A stretch of DNA of 56,488 nt from JBKPCD01 sp046727175 (GCA_046727175.1 JBKPCD010000176.1:1-56488), one strand, 5' to 3'. Positions 8,021-16,949 are shown, counted from the first letter of the stretch. Notes: generated by a model not told the origin, from the letters alone. Numbers and translations are program-made.

Positions 8021-9193
8021 TCACGACCATTTCGGCGGCCAGCCGCCGGGCGGCGGAAGGCCGGCGAATCGCTCGAGAGAGAAGAGTGGGTCTGGTGTGG
8101 TGTCACCGAGCACCAGGGACGCAACCAGCTCCCCGATCACCGGACCCATCTTGAATCCATGACCCGAACCGCCGCCGACGATCCAGATGTTGGAGGCCCG
8201 CGGGTGGCGATCGATGATGAAGTTCGCGTCGGGCGTGCTCTCGTACTGACAGACTTCGGAAGCGATGAGCGGTGCACCATCGAGCTTGGGAAATCGACGC
8301 GCGAGAAACGTGCGAGCTGCTATGACGGCATCCTGGCTCGGCGTTCGATCGTCCGCGGTCGGATCCATCACCGGGCCTGGCGTGTCGTAAGCGATCTTGA
8401 ATCCCCGGTTCGCGTCGCCGGGGATGCCGTAGACGAATTCGCTCGTCGCATCGAGCCACACGGGAAGCGATGGCACGTGATAACGCGCATCACCCGGCGG
8501 TGTCCCGAAGTAGAAGACCTCCTGCCGCGTGGGAGTAACGAGCCTTCCAACAGCATCGGGAAAGAGACGGCCGAGCCAGGGCCCGCAGGCAAACACGAAG
8601 ACCTCTGCTTCGACGGGCGTCCCCTGTATCAGTGCAATGCCGGATGGCCGCGGGCTGTCGACGATTACGGGCTCGCAGACCGCGGCGCGGTCGTACCGCC
8701 CACCTGCTGCGATCACGCGTTCGAAAACATGCTCGCAGGCGCGACGTGCGAGGAGGTATCCGGCGTCGGGCTCGAAGTACACCGATGAGATGCCTTCAAA
8801 GTCGATCTGCGGATACTTCCGTTGACTCTCATCCCGCGTCAGCTGCTCGATGGCGAATCCGCGTGCGCGCAGTGCCTCCGCCGACGCGTGCCCGAATTCG
8901 TCATCGGACCCGAACATCCACAAGACACCGGTTTCGTGGAGCAGGCCCGCGTTCCAGCGCGCGTCGTGCCGCCGCCAGAGATCGAGCGCCCGTACGGCCA
9001 TTTCGGTGTACACGACGTGGGTACCGTACGTGGCGCGAATCACGCGAGTCTCGCCGCCGGAGCTCGCGCGAACGTTACCGGCGCCCCACGCATCGATCAG
9101 CTGAACGGTTGCTCCGCGTCGAAGGAGCTCGAGCGCGGTCCATCCGCCGAAGGCGCCGGCGCCGACGACCGCGACTCGAAACCGCGCTGCCAC
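8021..9193 (-). CDS. FAD-dependent amine oxidase, sarcosine-oxidase-like (DAO family)
   Basis: This 390-residue flavoenzyme has an N-terminal FAD Rossmann motif (VAVVGAGAFGGWTALELLRR) and the acidic ribose-binding residue in VQLIDAWGAG. It continues with SSGGETRVIRATYG and the C-terminal FAD block IWIVGGGSGHGFKMGPVIGE, all as in monomeric sarcosine and N-methyltryptophan oxidases. Such enzymes oxidise secondary amines to an aldehyde with release of peroxide. The Cys that covalently binds FAD in MSOX is not seen in the expected FKMGP region, so FAD may be non-covalent. The substrate is unknown. It begins with GTG 15 bases after the preceding small exported protein, in one leftward operon. Confidence 0.8.
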   Translation of the reverse strand: MAARFRVAVVGAGAFGGWTALELLRRGATVQLIDAWGAGNVRASSGGETRVIRATYGTHVVYTEMAVRALDLWRRHDARWNAGLLHETGVLWMFGSDDEFGHASAEALRARGFAIEQLTRDESQRKYPQIDFEGISSVYFEPDAGYLLARRACEHVFERVIAAGGRYDRAAVCEPVIVDSPRPSGIALIQGTPVEAEVFVFACGPWLGRLFPDAVGRLVTPTRQEVFYFGTPPGDARYHVPSLPVWLDATSEFVYGIPGDANRGFKIAYDTPGPVMDPTADDRTPSQDAVIAARTFLARRFPKLDGAPLIASEVCQYESTPDANFIIDRHPRASNIWIVGGGSGHGFKMGPVIGELVASLVLGDTTPDPLFSLERFAGLPPPGGWPPKWS

Positions 9194-9208
9194 ACCGGAA
9201 TCATATGT

Positions 9209-9604
9209 TCATCGCTTGTCCTTTTTGCGCCCGCACATCTGCACGACCTCCGAGAGGCGTTTCACGGATTGGACGGAGATTGTCTTCGCGTCCTCATCGA
9301 CCACGCCGGTCAGCTCCACGCGATAGCCGACGTCGTCGATCACCGACGGGTGATCCTTGACTTCATACATGGCCTTTGCCTGCTCGCTGATGAACACCGG
9401 GGTCGCGCCGTCATTGAGGCATTTCTTGACGCAGACCGTTCCGTTCGGCGAAATATCGCCACTCTTGATCTTCGACGCGGCACAACCCTTGTCCGAGAAC
9501 CAGCCGGTCCACGTGATCGGGGCTGTCGACGGCTCCACCACTGCGGTCTCGGGACTCGACGCGCTGACGATCAGCGCGATGGCAAACATTGACGTACGAA
9601 TCAT
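9209..9604 (-). CDS. Small exported protein of unknown function
   Basis: At 131 residues it starts with a signal peptide (MIRTSMFAIALIVSASS). The mature protein has four cysteines in a spaced pattern (DKGCAASK, TVCVKKCLNDG, VQMCGRKK) and beta-strand segments (GYRVELTGVVDEDAKTISVQSV). Proteins with the WTGWFSDKGCAA opening followed by C-x3-C are common in Acidobacteriota, but no function is known to me. Its Shine-Dalgarno AGGAGG overlaps the TAG stop of the upstream gene (TAGGAGG at 9616-9610), so the two are tightly coupled. This spacing matters because it supports read-through of the in-frame TGA in that gene. Confidence 0.75.
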   Translation of the reverse strand: MIRTSMFAIALIVSASSPETAVVEPSTAPITWTGWFSDKGCAASKIKSGDISPNGTVCVKKCLNDGATPVFISEQAKAMYEVKDHPSVIDDVGYRVELTGVVDEDAKTISVQSVKRLSEVVQMCGRKKDKR

Positions 9605-9613
9605 GTGAACCTC

Positions 9614-10780
9614 CTACTTGTCGCCTTTCACGATCGGGTCGCCCCGTTTCTTCCATTCCTCGTAGCCCCCAACAAGAGCCCAGACGTTCGAGATCCCCTT
9701 CTTTCTCAACAAGAGCGCCGCACGGGCGCTCGTCTGTTCGGCCGGTCAGCTGCAGTAGGCGACGAGTTTTTGCGTCTTCCCAGTCCGGGGGACTTCGTCC
9801 GCCGGACCCCCTAGCACCGTCGCTCGCGGGGGCCCCTTTGCCCCGCTCCGCTCCGGCGGGGGCGCGCCGTAGGCGCGCCCTTCGACAAGTCCAAGCCTCG
9901 CGAGGGTTTCCGGTTTCGCAAGATCTTCGAACGGCATCAACACCGCGCCGGGAAGATGTCCGTCCGCATAACTCTCGGCGTCGCGAACATCCAGGACGAG
10001 GACGTTGTTTGATGCAACGAGCCGCTTGAAATCCTCGACACTGATCCGCAGCTCCGGAGCCCTCCACGCTTCGTTCTTCGAGGACCAGATTTCCGCCGCT
10101 TCGGTTTCAGCGGTCTTTGGGCTGAGCACGAGGAGCCATTCGTCGTCACCGTCGCCCTGACGTGTCAGGAACGGATCTTCGAGTCGTACTTGCACGAACC
10201 CGACCTCGCGCGCGTCCTGCCTGACGAAGTCAACGGCGATTTCGTGCCGGCGTTCCTGCTCCTGGCGCGAGTCGTCCCGGTGTGATTTTGAAATTGGCTC
10301 GACGATCACGAGACGGCCGCCAGGCCTCAACGCGGCCTTGAGCTTTGCAAGAATCGCCTGGTGCTCCGCCATCTCGTGATACGCGTTCACGATCAGGGCA
10401 GCATCGAGAGTTGCAACAGGAAGGCGGGGATCATCCGACGCACCCTGAACAACCTCGACATTCGACAGGCCTTCTTCGGTCGCGCGCGCGCGCAGCTGAT
10501 TGACCACGCTCGTTTTGATGTCCACCGCGTAGACTCGCCCCTGCGCGCCCACCGCGCGGGACAGACGGCTGGTGAAGTAGCCGCCGCCCGCGCCGACGTC
10601 CGCGACGACGGCTCCCGGCGCCAACGCCATTGCCGCGAAGATCTCGTCGACGCGCTGCCACTGATCGCGCTGGGCTTCCGACCCTCCGCGTGGCCGACTG
10701 CTCTGCGCGAGTACGGGTCCTGCGAGCGGTGTGACGATGACGAGGAGGGCAAGGGTCCAACCAGCTTTGCGCGATCTCAT
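9614..10780 (-). CDS. Exported SAM-methyltransferase/rhodanese fusion, putative selenoprotein (TGA = Sec345)
   Basis: The ATG at 10780 follows AGGAG and opens a signal peptide (residues 1-26, ending PVLAQ). Residues about 45-240 form a class I methyltransferase with the SAM motif VADVGAGGGYFTSRL and later LRPGGRLVIVEP. From about residue 262 a rhodanese domain begins (VLVLDVRDAESYADGHLPGAV). At residue 345 there is an in-frame TGA (9748-9746) in the context YCS-TGA-PAEQTSARAALLL, where family members carry the catalytic Cys. The frame then stays open for 43 codons (KKGISNVWALVGGYEEWKKR) to a TAG at 9616-9614 that overlaps the next gene's ribosome site. I read the TGA as selenocysteine, giving a C-S-U motif. 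Residues about 301-332 are encoded by an inserted repeat element. If the TGA is a true stop, the protein ends at 9746 without a catalytic residue. Confidence 0.75.
9707..9738 (-). promoter_or_regulatory. Candidate bacterial SECIS stem-loop
   Basis: On the mRNA strand, 14 bases after the TGA, there is a perfect 7-bp stem: GAGCGCC (9731-9725), loop CGTGC (9724-9720), GGCGCTC (9719-9713). AACA/TGTT pairing extends it outward across a small bulge. The apical loop begins 22 bases after TGA and has G as its second base, within the known bacterial SECIS limits of spacing and loop. GC-rich DNA forms hairpins easily, so this is support and not proof. Confidence 0.5.
9785..9880 (-). repeat. 96-bp dispersed element, copy inside a coding sequence
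   Basis: This block is nearly the same as the element at 49424-49519 and has the same length, 96 bp. It reads (minus strand) a GGCGCGCC/GGCGCGCC hairpin, CCGGAGCGGAGCGGGG, CCCCGCGAGCGACGG and GGGGGTCCGGCGG, ending CCCCCGG. It lies in frame within the rhodanese domain of the putative selenoprotein and codes 32 residues rich in Gly, Pro and Arg (PPPERSGAKGPP). Confidence 0.75.
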
Positions 10781-11012
10781 ATGCCGTCTCCTGTTGCAGG
10801 GCTTGCAACCTTGGTGTCCGGCCCGGTGGCCATTCGGGTCGGAATGTACCTGTGTAGACGGCCGGCAAGGTGGAACAGTGGTCAGGTGCCCGTCAGAAAT
10901 TCGCAAACTTTCGCGGGCCCCTTCGCCCCGCTCCGCTCGTTCGCGTGTTCATCAATCTCTGACATTCCGCTCACGCGTTCCTGACGGTCAGACCGCTCGG
11001 GTCCGCCATAGA
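10781..11012. repeat. Divergent intergenic region with an element fragment
   Basis: This space separates the leftward selenoprotein operon and the rightward histidine kinase, so both promoters should lie here. At 10912-10945 it carries CGCGGGCCCCTTCGCCCCGC followed by TCCGCTCG, a fragment of the 96-bp element in minus orientation. No clear -35/-10 pair was found. Confidence 0.45.
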
Positions 11013-12638
11013 ATGGTGAGGATGCCCGGCCCCCGCAGATCGCGCTCTACCGTCGTCGTGATCCTGCTCGTCGCCGCGCTCGGGATGGCGGCGGTCCTCG
11101 CATACGAGGCGCAGCAGGCGGCCCGGTCGCACCGTGCGACTGCCGAGAACGTGCTGCGCGATTACGCGGCGTTCGCCGCGTTCGAGCTGTCGCGCGTGGG
11201 ACGAGCGGAACTGCTCAACGTCGTTCTTCAGGAGCTGGACGAAGTCCGTCGAGCGGTGAGGCGCGGCGGACTGGAAGCAGCGATTGGCGCCTCTTCACCG
11301 GGCGGGAGCGGTTGTGGCTGCGCCTACAAAATCCGCACCGCATTCACTGCATCGTTACCCGACGCGCGGTTCGAGTTCGCCGGCGAGGCGCCCTCGGATC
11401 AAATTCGGAACATCCTGACGACTGCGGCGCTCGACGGGATGCGCAATCCGAAAGACTTCACCTGTCCCGCGATGCGCGTCGTGTCGGTCAACGGCGAGCA
11501 TCTGGCCCTGATTTGGCGACCGGTCCACGACAGCAAAGACGTCCCGGTCGGCATCGTCGGGTTCACGTCGGATACGTCATTCGTCGGGAACGTCATCAGA
11601 CGAGTGCTGAAGCAGAGCCCGCTGCTGCCTCCATCACTGATGCAGACGGCGAACGCATCGAATGCCGCGCTGCTCGTGCGTGTGGCAACGCCGGAGGGTG
11701 CCCCGTTGTTCTCATCGGCGCAGGAGTGGTCCGACTACTCGGCGAGTCAGCAGCTCCAGAAGGATCTGGGCGATCTGAAGCTTTCGGTCGCGCTGCAGAA
11801 GGATGTCGCAGCGCGGCTGATCATCGGCGGCCTGCCACGCGAGCGTTTACCGCTGATCCTTGGCCTGCTGACGCTCACTGCCGGCGTGATGTTCGTCGCC
11901 TTCGTCCAGCTGCGTCGCGAGGCAGAGTTGTCGCGCCTGCGATCCGATTTCGTGTCGGGCGTGTCGCACGAGCTGCGCACTCCACTCGCACAGATCCGCA
12001 TGTTCGCGGAGACCTTGCTGCTCGGCCGCGTCCGGTCGGAGCTCGAAGCACGCCGATCGCTCGAGATCATCGGCCGCGAGACGCAACGGCTCGAACAGCT
12101 CGTGGAGAATGTGTTGTTGTTCGCACGGGGCGAACGGCGGCCTCAGCACCTGCTGCGTGAACCCACGCGACTCTCGCCGCTCATCACCGATATCGTCGAA
12201 AGCTTCGCTCCCGTAGCCGCTGCGCGCCAGTCGCGAGTGACCACGACCTGCGACTACTCGATCGTGGCGGACGTCGATCCCGGCGCGATCCGGCAGATCA
12301 TGTTGAACCTGCTCGACAACGCAGTGAAGTATGGTCCGGCCGGCCAAACGGTGTCCGTCATTGTGAGGCTCGACGAAGATCGGGTGCAGCTCGTGGTCGA
12401 GGATCAGGGACCCGGCATCGATTCGCGCGACGCCGAACGGATCTGGCATCCGTTCGATCGTCTGTCGCGCTCCGCATCGGTCACTGGAGGCACCGGGATT
12501 GGCCTCGCCATCGTGCGGCAGCTCACAGCACTCCACGGCGGCCGCGCATGGGTCGAACCCGGCCGGCAGGGTGCTCGCTTCGTCATCGAAATCTCCGGCG
12601 CCTGGATCGAGCCGGGTGCTGCGACAGGCGTCGCGTGA
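11013..12638 (+). CDS. Two-component sensor histidine kinase
   Basis: The 541-residue protein has a TM helix at about residues 13-31 and a second at about 281-300 (LPLILGLLTLTAGVMFVAFV). The roughly 250-residue periplasmic sensor between them has a CGC cysteine cluster (GGSGCGCAYKIRTAF). The cytoplasmic part has the H-box VSHELRTPLAQIRM with phospho-acceptor His319, an N-box near residue 433 (LNLLDNAVKYG), and G-boxes DQGPGI and GTGIGLAIV. It phosphorylates a response regulator, surely the one whose GTG overlaps its stop. The signal is unknown. The start could also be ATG 11022, which sits too close to the GGTGAGG sequence; 11013 is a best guess. Confidence 0.88.
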   Translation: MVRMPGPRRSRSTVVVILLVAALGMAAVLAYEAQQAARSHRATAENVLRDYAAFAAFELSRVGRAELLNVVLQELDEVRRAVRRGGLEAAIGASSPGGSGCGCAYKIRTAFTASLPDARFEFAGEAPSDQIRNILTTAALDGMRNPKDFTCPAMRVVSVNGEHLALIWRPVHDSKDVPVGIVGFTSDTSFVGNVIRRVLKQSPLLPPSLMQTANASNAALLVRVATPEGAPLFSSAQEWSDYSASQQLQKDLGDLKLSVALQKDVAARLIIGGLPRERLPLILGLLTLTAGVMFVAFVQLRREAELSRLRSDFVSGVSHELRTPLAQIRMFAETLLLGRVRSELEARRSLEIIGRETQRLEQLVENVLLFARGERRPQHLLREPTRLSPLITDIVESFAPVAAARQSRVTTTCDYSIVADVDPGAIRQIMLNLLDNAVKYGPAGQTVSVIVRLDEDRVQLVVEDQGPGIDSRDAERIWHPFDRLSRSASVTGGTGIGLAIVRQLTALHGGRAWVEPGRQGARFVIEISGAWIEPGAATGVA

Positions 12639-13357
12639 CGCGCGTCGCGAACGAGCCTGAGCGAGTGAGCCACACGCGCGTCCTCATCGTCGAGGACAAC
12701 CACGATCTCGCGTTCGGTCTACGCAACAACCTCGAGATCGAGGGATACGCCGTCGACGTTGCCGCCGACGGGCCCTCCGGCCTTTCATCCGCGCGATCGG
12801 CCCACCCTGACCTCGTCGTTCTCGACCTGATGCTACCGGGCATGGACGGGTATCGCGTCCTTCGTCAGCTTCGGGACGAGGGGTTGACGATGCCGGTGCT
12901 CGTTTTGACTGCGAGAGGTGAGGAGGCGGATAAAGTCCTTGGATTCCGTCTCGGCGCCGACGACTACGTCACGAAGCCTTTTGGTGTACTCGAACTGCTC
13001 GCGCGGATCGAGGCGCTCCTGCGACGAAGCCGCGCGTCGTGGGCCGCGCCGCACCATGCCGTCCACCGTTTCGGTGACGTCGAAGTGGAGATGGCAACGC
13101 GAACGGTCCGCCGCAGCGGACGTGAGGTGCCGCTGACGCCAATGGAGTTCGACCTGCTGGTCGCACTGCTGCGCCGGCAAGGCGCGCTGGCGTCGAGGCT
13201 CGAGCTCCTGTCCGAGGTGTGGGGGCACTCGTCCGCGGTCCTGACACGCACGGTCGATACGCACATCGGTGAGCTCCGGCGCAAGCTGGAAAACGATCCT
13301 TCGACGCCGCGGCACATCCTCACGGTCAGGAAAGCGGGATACCGGCTCGCCGTCTGA
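12635..13357 (+). CDS. OmpR/PhoB-type response regulator
   Basis: The protein is 240 residues from a GTG that overlaps the kinase stop (GTGA at 12635-12638). A second GTG at 12665 (VSHTRVLIVED) is also possible. The receiver domain has the acidic pair in VEDN, phospho-acceptor Asp64 in VVLDLMLPGMDG, the Thr in VLTARGE and Lys114 in VTKPFG. The C-terminal winged helix has the OmpR pattern: PLTPMEFDLLVALLRR, SRLELLSEVWG, TVDTHIGELRRKLE and VRKAGYRL. It is a DNA-binding transcription regulator partnered with the preceding kinase. Targets cannot be inferred. Confidence 0.93.
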   Translation: MTRVANEPERVSHTRVLIVEDNHDLAFGLRNNLEIEGYAVDVAADGPSGLSSARSAHPDLVVLDLMLPGMDGYRVLRQLRDEGLTMPVLVLTARGEEADKVLGFRLGADDYVTKPFGVLELLARIEALLRRSRASWAAPHHAVHRFGDVEVEMATRTVRRSGREVPLTPMEFDLLVALLRRQGALASRLELLSEVWGHSSAVLTRTVDTHIGELRRKLENDPSTPRHILTVRKAGYRLAV

Positions 13358-13469
13358 GACGGCTCTGGGCTCACGACTCAGGGCTTTGGGCGCCGATCCC
13401 GAACACCGAATCCCGAACCCTGGCAGCCTAGGCGGGCCACCGCGCTACAGGCAGGATCTATACTCCGGC
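13358..13469. repeat. Short word-repeat spacer with a -10-like box
   Basis: The gap holds reiterated CCGAATCCCGAAC words (13399-13424) opposite GGGCT-type words. TATACT at about 13459-13464 lies only a few bases before the ATG at 13470, so the downstream mRNA could be nearly leaderless. Confidence 0.4.
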
Positions 13470-16400
13470 ATGCTCAGTCGCAGATTTGTTGTGAGTTTCG
13501 CTCAGATTGTTCTTGCGGGTTCGACGATTTCGATCCCTGCGCAGGAGTCGCCGCAAGTCAGTGCGTCGTTGTTCGCTGAAATGAAATGGCGATCGATCGG
13601 CCCGCTGCGTGCGAGCAGAACACGCGCGGCGTCGGGGCATCGGTCGCAGCCTTACACGTTCTACGCGGGCGCGGTGAACGGGGGCGTGTGGAAGACGACC
13701 GACGCGGGGCGGACGTGGCAGCCGATCTTCGACGATCAACCGACGAGTTCCATCGGAACAATCGAGGTCGCGCCGTCGGATCCGAACATCATCTATGTCG
13801 GCAGCGGGGAGGGATTGCACCGGCCGGACCTCTCGACAGGCGACGGCATCTACAAGTCAACCGATGCGGGAAAGACCTGGACCCACCTGGGCCTGCGCGA
13901 CGCGCAACAGATCCCGGCGATCGCGATCGATCCTCGCCATCCCGATCGGTTGTTCGTCGCCGCCCTCGGACATCCGTACGGGCCGAACGAGGAGCGCGGG
14001 ATTTACCGGTCAGCCGACGGCGGGCGCACGTTTCAGAAGGTCCTCTCGAAGGACGAGGACACCGGCAGTAACGACGTGGACATTGACCCGTCGAACCCGA
14101 ATGTCGTCTACGCCACGATGTGGGAGGAACGTCAGGGACCATGGGAGAACGCCGTCTGGGCCGGCACGAACGGAGGCATCTTCAAGTCGACCGACGGCGG
14201 CGGTACATGGACGCAGTTGACGCAGGGGCTTCCGACGGTCGTGCAGGCGAACCTCGCGATCTCGCCTGCGAATCCGAAACGACTGTTTGCGATCGTCGCG
14301 GCTTACGAAAAGCCAGGCAGCAGCTCCAGTCGTGGCGCGAGCGGCATTTACCGCAGCGACGATGGCGGCGAGAGCTGGGTGCAGATAACGACCGACAATC
14401 GGCCCGCGGCCAGGATTGGAGGCGGCGATCTGCCCGTGCCGATCGCGCATCCGACGAATCCGGACATCGTCATCATTGCGAGTACAGTCTCGTGGAAGTC
14501 CATAGATGGCGGGAAGACCTGGGTCCCGTTCAAAGGTGCTCCGGGCGGCGAGGACTATCAGAACGGGTGGATCAATCCCGACAATCCCGACATCATTCTG
14601 CTCGCAGCCGATCAGGGCGCCGTCGTATCGCTCAACGGCGGTGAGACGTGGAGCTCGTGGTACAACCAGCCGACCGCCGCCCTATATCACGTCAGCGCCG
14701 ACAACGCCTTCCCGTATCGCGTCTGCAGCGGGCAGCAGGAGAGCGGTTCGGCGTGCGTGGCGAGCCGCGGCAACTACGGAGCAATTTCGGATCGGGACTG
14801 GCTGCCCGTCGGTGTCGACGAGTACGGCTACGTCGCTCCGGATCCGCTCGACCCAGACATCGTCTACGGCGGCCGAAGCGTGACCCGATTCAATCGTCGA
14901 ACGGGACAGGTCTCGACCGTAGGCCCGGTTGGCGGACGTGGAGGTGTGCCCGGCGCGCCGGGTAACTACCGTCAGGTCCGGACGATGCCCGTTGTGTTTT
15001 CGGAAGTCGACAGACGCACGCTGTTCTTCGCGAACAACGTTCTTTGGAAGACGATCGACGGCGGCATCCACTGGACGAAGATCAGCCCCGACCTCACCCG
15101 CGAGACCTGGGAGCCACCGAAGAGCATCGGCAAGTATCTCGATCAGCCGGATGTACGGTCCTCACAACGCGGCGTCATCTACACGGTGGCGCCTTCGTAC
15201 AAGGAGATCAATCACATCTGGGTCGGCACCGACGACGGGTTGATCCATGTGACCGCCGACGGAGGCGCAACCTGGAGGAATGTCACGCCACCGGCGCTGA
15301 GTCCGTGGGCGAAGGTTTCCGTGATTGATGCCGGCCGTTTCGACCCGCTCACGGCGTATGCGGCCGTGAACACGATTCGACTCGACGATCTGCGGCCGCA
15401 CATCTTCTGCACGCACGATGGAGGCAAGACGTGGACCGAAATCGCGCACGGTATTCCGGCGGGAGAGACCGTGAATGCCGTTCGGGAGGATCCGAAGCGG
15501 AAAGGATTGCTCTTTGCAGGCACCGAGCGCGGCGTCTACGTGTCGTTCGACGATGGGAACGCGTGGCAGTCGCTTCGACTGAACATGCCGGCGACATCGG
15601 TACGCGACATCATCGTCAAAGACGACGACCTGGTTGCCGCGACGCACGGTCGGGGATTCTGGATCCTCGACGACATCACCCCACTCAGACAGATTCAGAT
15701 CGGCACCGCAGATGAGGATGTGGTGCTTTTCAAGCCGACTACGGCGTGGCGCGTGAGATGGAACACCAGCACGGACATGCCGTGGCCAAAGGAGGAGCCG
15801 ACAGGAACGAATACGCTGGATGGCGCGATCATCAACTACTACCTGCGGTCGAATGCCACGGACGCGGTTACGCTCGAAATCGTGCAGCAGGACGGACGGG
15901 TCGTTCGCCGCTATTCGAGCACGGATGCGGTTATCGCGATTCCCGATCCTCCGAACGCGCCCTGGCCGGTGTATTGGTATCGCCCACCGCAGCGGCTCGC
16001 GACGACAACGGGAATGCACCGGTTCCTGTGGGACGTCCACTACCAGCCGCTCGCAACGGGCAGCGGCGCCGCCGGACTCGGGACCGTGCCGACGCAACTC
16101 CCAATTCAGGCCATTCCGTACAACTCGCCGACGGCAGCAACGACACCATGGGTGGCGCCAGGCACATACACGGTCAAGCTGACGGTGAACGGGAGGCCGT
16201 ACACGCAGCCAATCGTCGTGAAGCAGGATCCACGCGTGAAGACGCCAGCGCCGACGATGCAGCAGGTGTACACGTTGACGAAGAGCATGTACTTCGGCGC
16301 GGCCGATGCGCAGAACGCGGCGATGAAGCTCAGCGCAATCCGCGATCAACTGACGAAGCTGCAGGCTCAGGGCGCGACGGCACAGGCGATCGCAGCGTTC

Positions 16401-16790
16401 GAGAAGAAGGCGGCCGCGCTCGAAGGCACGAGGGCCGGTGGACGTGGAGGGCGCGGTGGTGGTCTCGAAGGCGGCGGACGCGGTCGCGCCGGACGAGGCG
16501 AGACGCCGCCGCAAGCCGGAGGTCAACCAGCCGGTGCCGGGCGCGGCGCGACGCCTTCCGCGGGACCAGTGGACACGCTCTGGGGCCTGAGCAGCTTGCT
16601 GAGCGGGTTGATGAATGCGATGCAGGCCGCCGATGTCGCGCCGACGGCCAACACACTTGCAGCGGTCACGGCTGCACAGCAGGATGCGGCACGCGTGATG
16701 GCGCAGTGGAACGCGTTGCACACGGTTGACTTGCCTGCACTGAATGCTTCGCTGCGGGGAGCGGGGTTAGCGGCAATCGAGCTGAAATGA
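13470..16790 (+). CDS. Large exported VPS10/sortilin-type BNR-repeat protein
   Basis: The product is 1106 residues. The start at MLSRRFVVSFAQIV gives a signal peptide ending near ISIPAQ. The N-terminal two thirds is a ten-bladed-type propeller with repeated Asp-box motifs: TTDAGRTWQPI, STDAGKTWTHL, SADGGRTFQKV, STDGGGTWTQL, SIDGGKTWVPF, THDGGKTWTEI. A Fn3/FlgD-like region follows (GTYTVKLTVNGRPYTQPIVVKQDPRV), as in related glycosyl-hydrolase-like proteins. Next comes a helical part with a Gly/Arg low-complexity stretch (residues about 990-1035) and a helical C-terminus. The family is abundant in Acidobacteriota and Bacteroidota. A role in extracellular polymer or peptide binding is supposed but not shown. 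Confidence 0.85.
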   Translation: MLSRRFVVSFAQIVLAGSTISIPAQESPQVSASLFAEMKWRSIGPLRASRTRAASGHRSQPYTFYAGAVNGGVWKTTDAGRTWQPIFDDQPTSSIGTIEVAPSDPNIIYVGSGEGLHRPDLSTGDGIYKSTDAGKTWTHLGLRDAQQIPAIAIDPRHPDRLFVAALGHPYGPNEERGIYRSADGGRTFQKVLSKDEDTGSNDVDIDPSNPNVVYATMWEERQGPWENAVWAGTNGGIFKSTDGGGTWTQLTQGLPTVVQANLAISPANPKRLFAIVAAYEKPGSSSSRGASGIYRSDDGGESWVQITTDNRPAARIGGGDLPVPIAHPTNPDIVIIASTVSWKSIDGGKTWVPFKGAPGGEDYQNGWINPDNPDIILLAADQGAVVSLNGGETWSSWYNQPTAALYHVSADNAFPYRVCSGQQESGSACVASRGNYGAISDRDWLPVGVDEYGYVAPDPLDPDIVYGGRSVTRFNRRTGQVSTVGPVGGRGGVPGAPGNYRQVRTMPVVFSEVDRRTLFFANNVLWKTIDGGIHWTKISPDLTRETWEPPKSIGKYLDQPDVRSSQRGVIYTVAPSYKEINHIWVGTDDGLIHVTADGGATWRNVTPPALSPWAKVSVIDAGRFDPLTAYAAVNTIRLDDLRPHIFCTHDGGKTWTEIAHGIPAGETVNAVREDPKRKGLLFAGTERGVYVSFDDGNAWQSLRLNMPATSVRDIIVKDDDLVAATHGRGFWILDDITPLRQIQIGTADEDVVLFKPTTAWRVRWNTSTDMPWPKEEPTGTNTLDGAIINYYLRSNATDAVTLEIVQQDGRVVRRYSSTDAVIAIPDPPNAPWPVYWYRPPQRLATTTGMHRFLWDVHYQPLATGSGAAGLGTVPTQLPIQAIPYNSPTAATTPWVAPGTYTVKLTVNGRPYTQPIVVKQDPRVKTPAPTMQQVYTLTKSMYFGAADAQNAAMKLSAIRDQLTKLQAQGATAQAIAAFEKKAAALEGTRAGGRGGRGGGLEGGGRGRAGRGETPPQAGGQPAGAGRGATPSAGPVDTLWGLSSLLSGLMNAMQAADVAPTANTLAAVTAAQQDAARVMAQWNALHTVDLPALNASLRGAGLAAIELK

Positions 16791-16798
16791 GCCGCCAT

Positions 16799-16934
16799 CG
16801 GAGGAGACGGAGTTCGCGGAAAAAGCATTCACCGCGGAGTCACGACGTTCACGCAGCATTCCTTTAGATCTCTTTTCTCCGTGTGCTCCGTGCCTCGGCG
16901 GTAGAAGGTTTGTCCGTGTCATCCGTCTCCTCCG
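16799..16934. terminator. Inverted repeat between convergent genes
   Basis: A perfect 13-bp inverted repeat (CGGAGGAGACGGA at 16799-16811 and TCCGTCTCCTCCG at 16922-16934) flanks a 110-base spacer with reiterated CTCCGTG words. It lies between two convergent genes and could end transcription in both directions. Confidence 0.4.
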
Positions 16935-16949
16935 AGATCTCCCGCAGGC

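Noticed and set aside
10731..11012. Upstream extension of the histidine kinase
   Set aside because: The added residues are not conserved-looking and cross the divergent promoter region; a start near 11013-11022 is placed just before the TM helix.
15162..16721. Antisense frame (519 codons) over the VPS10-type gene
   Set aside because: It is the shadow of a conserved propeller gene, with an Arg/His-rich translation and no start signal.
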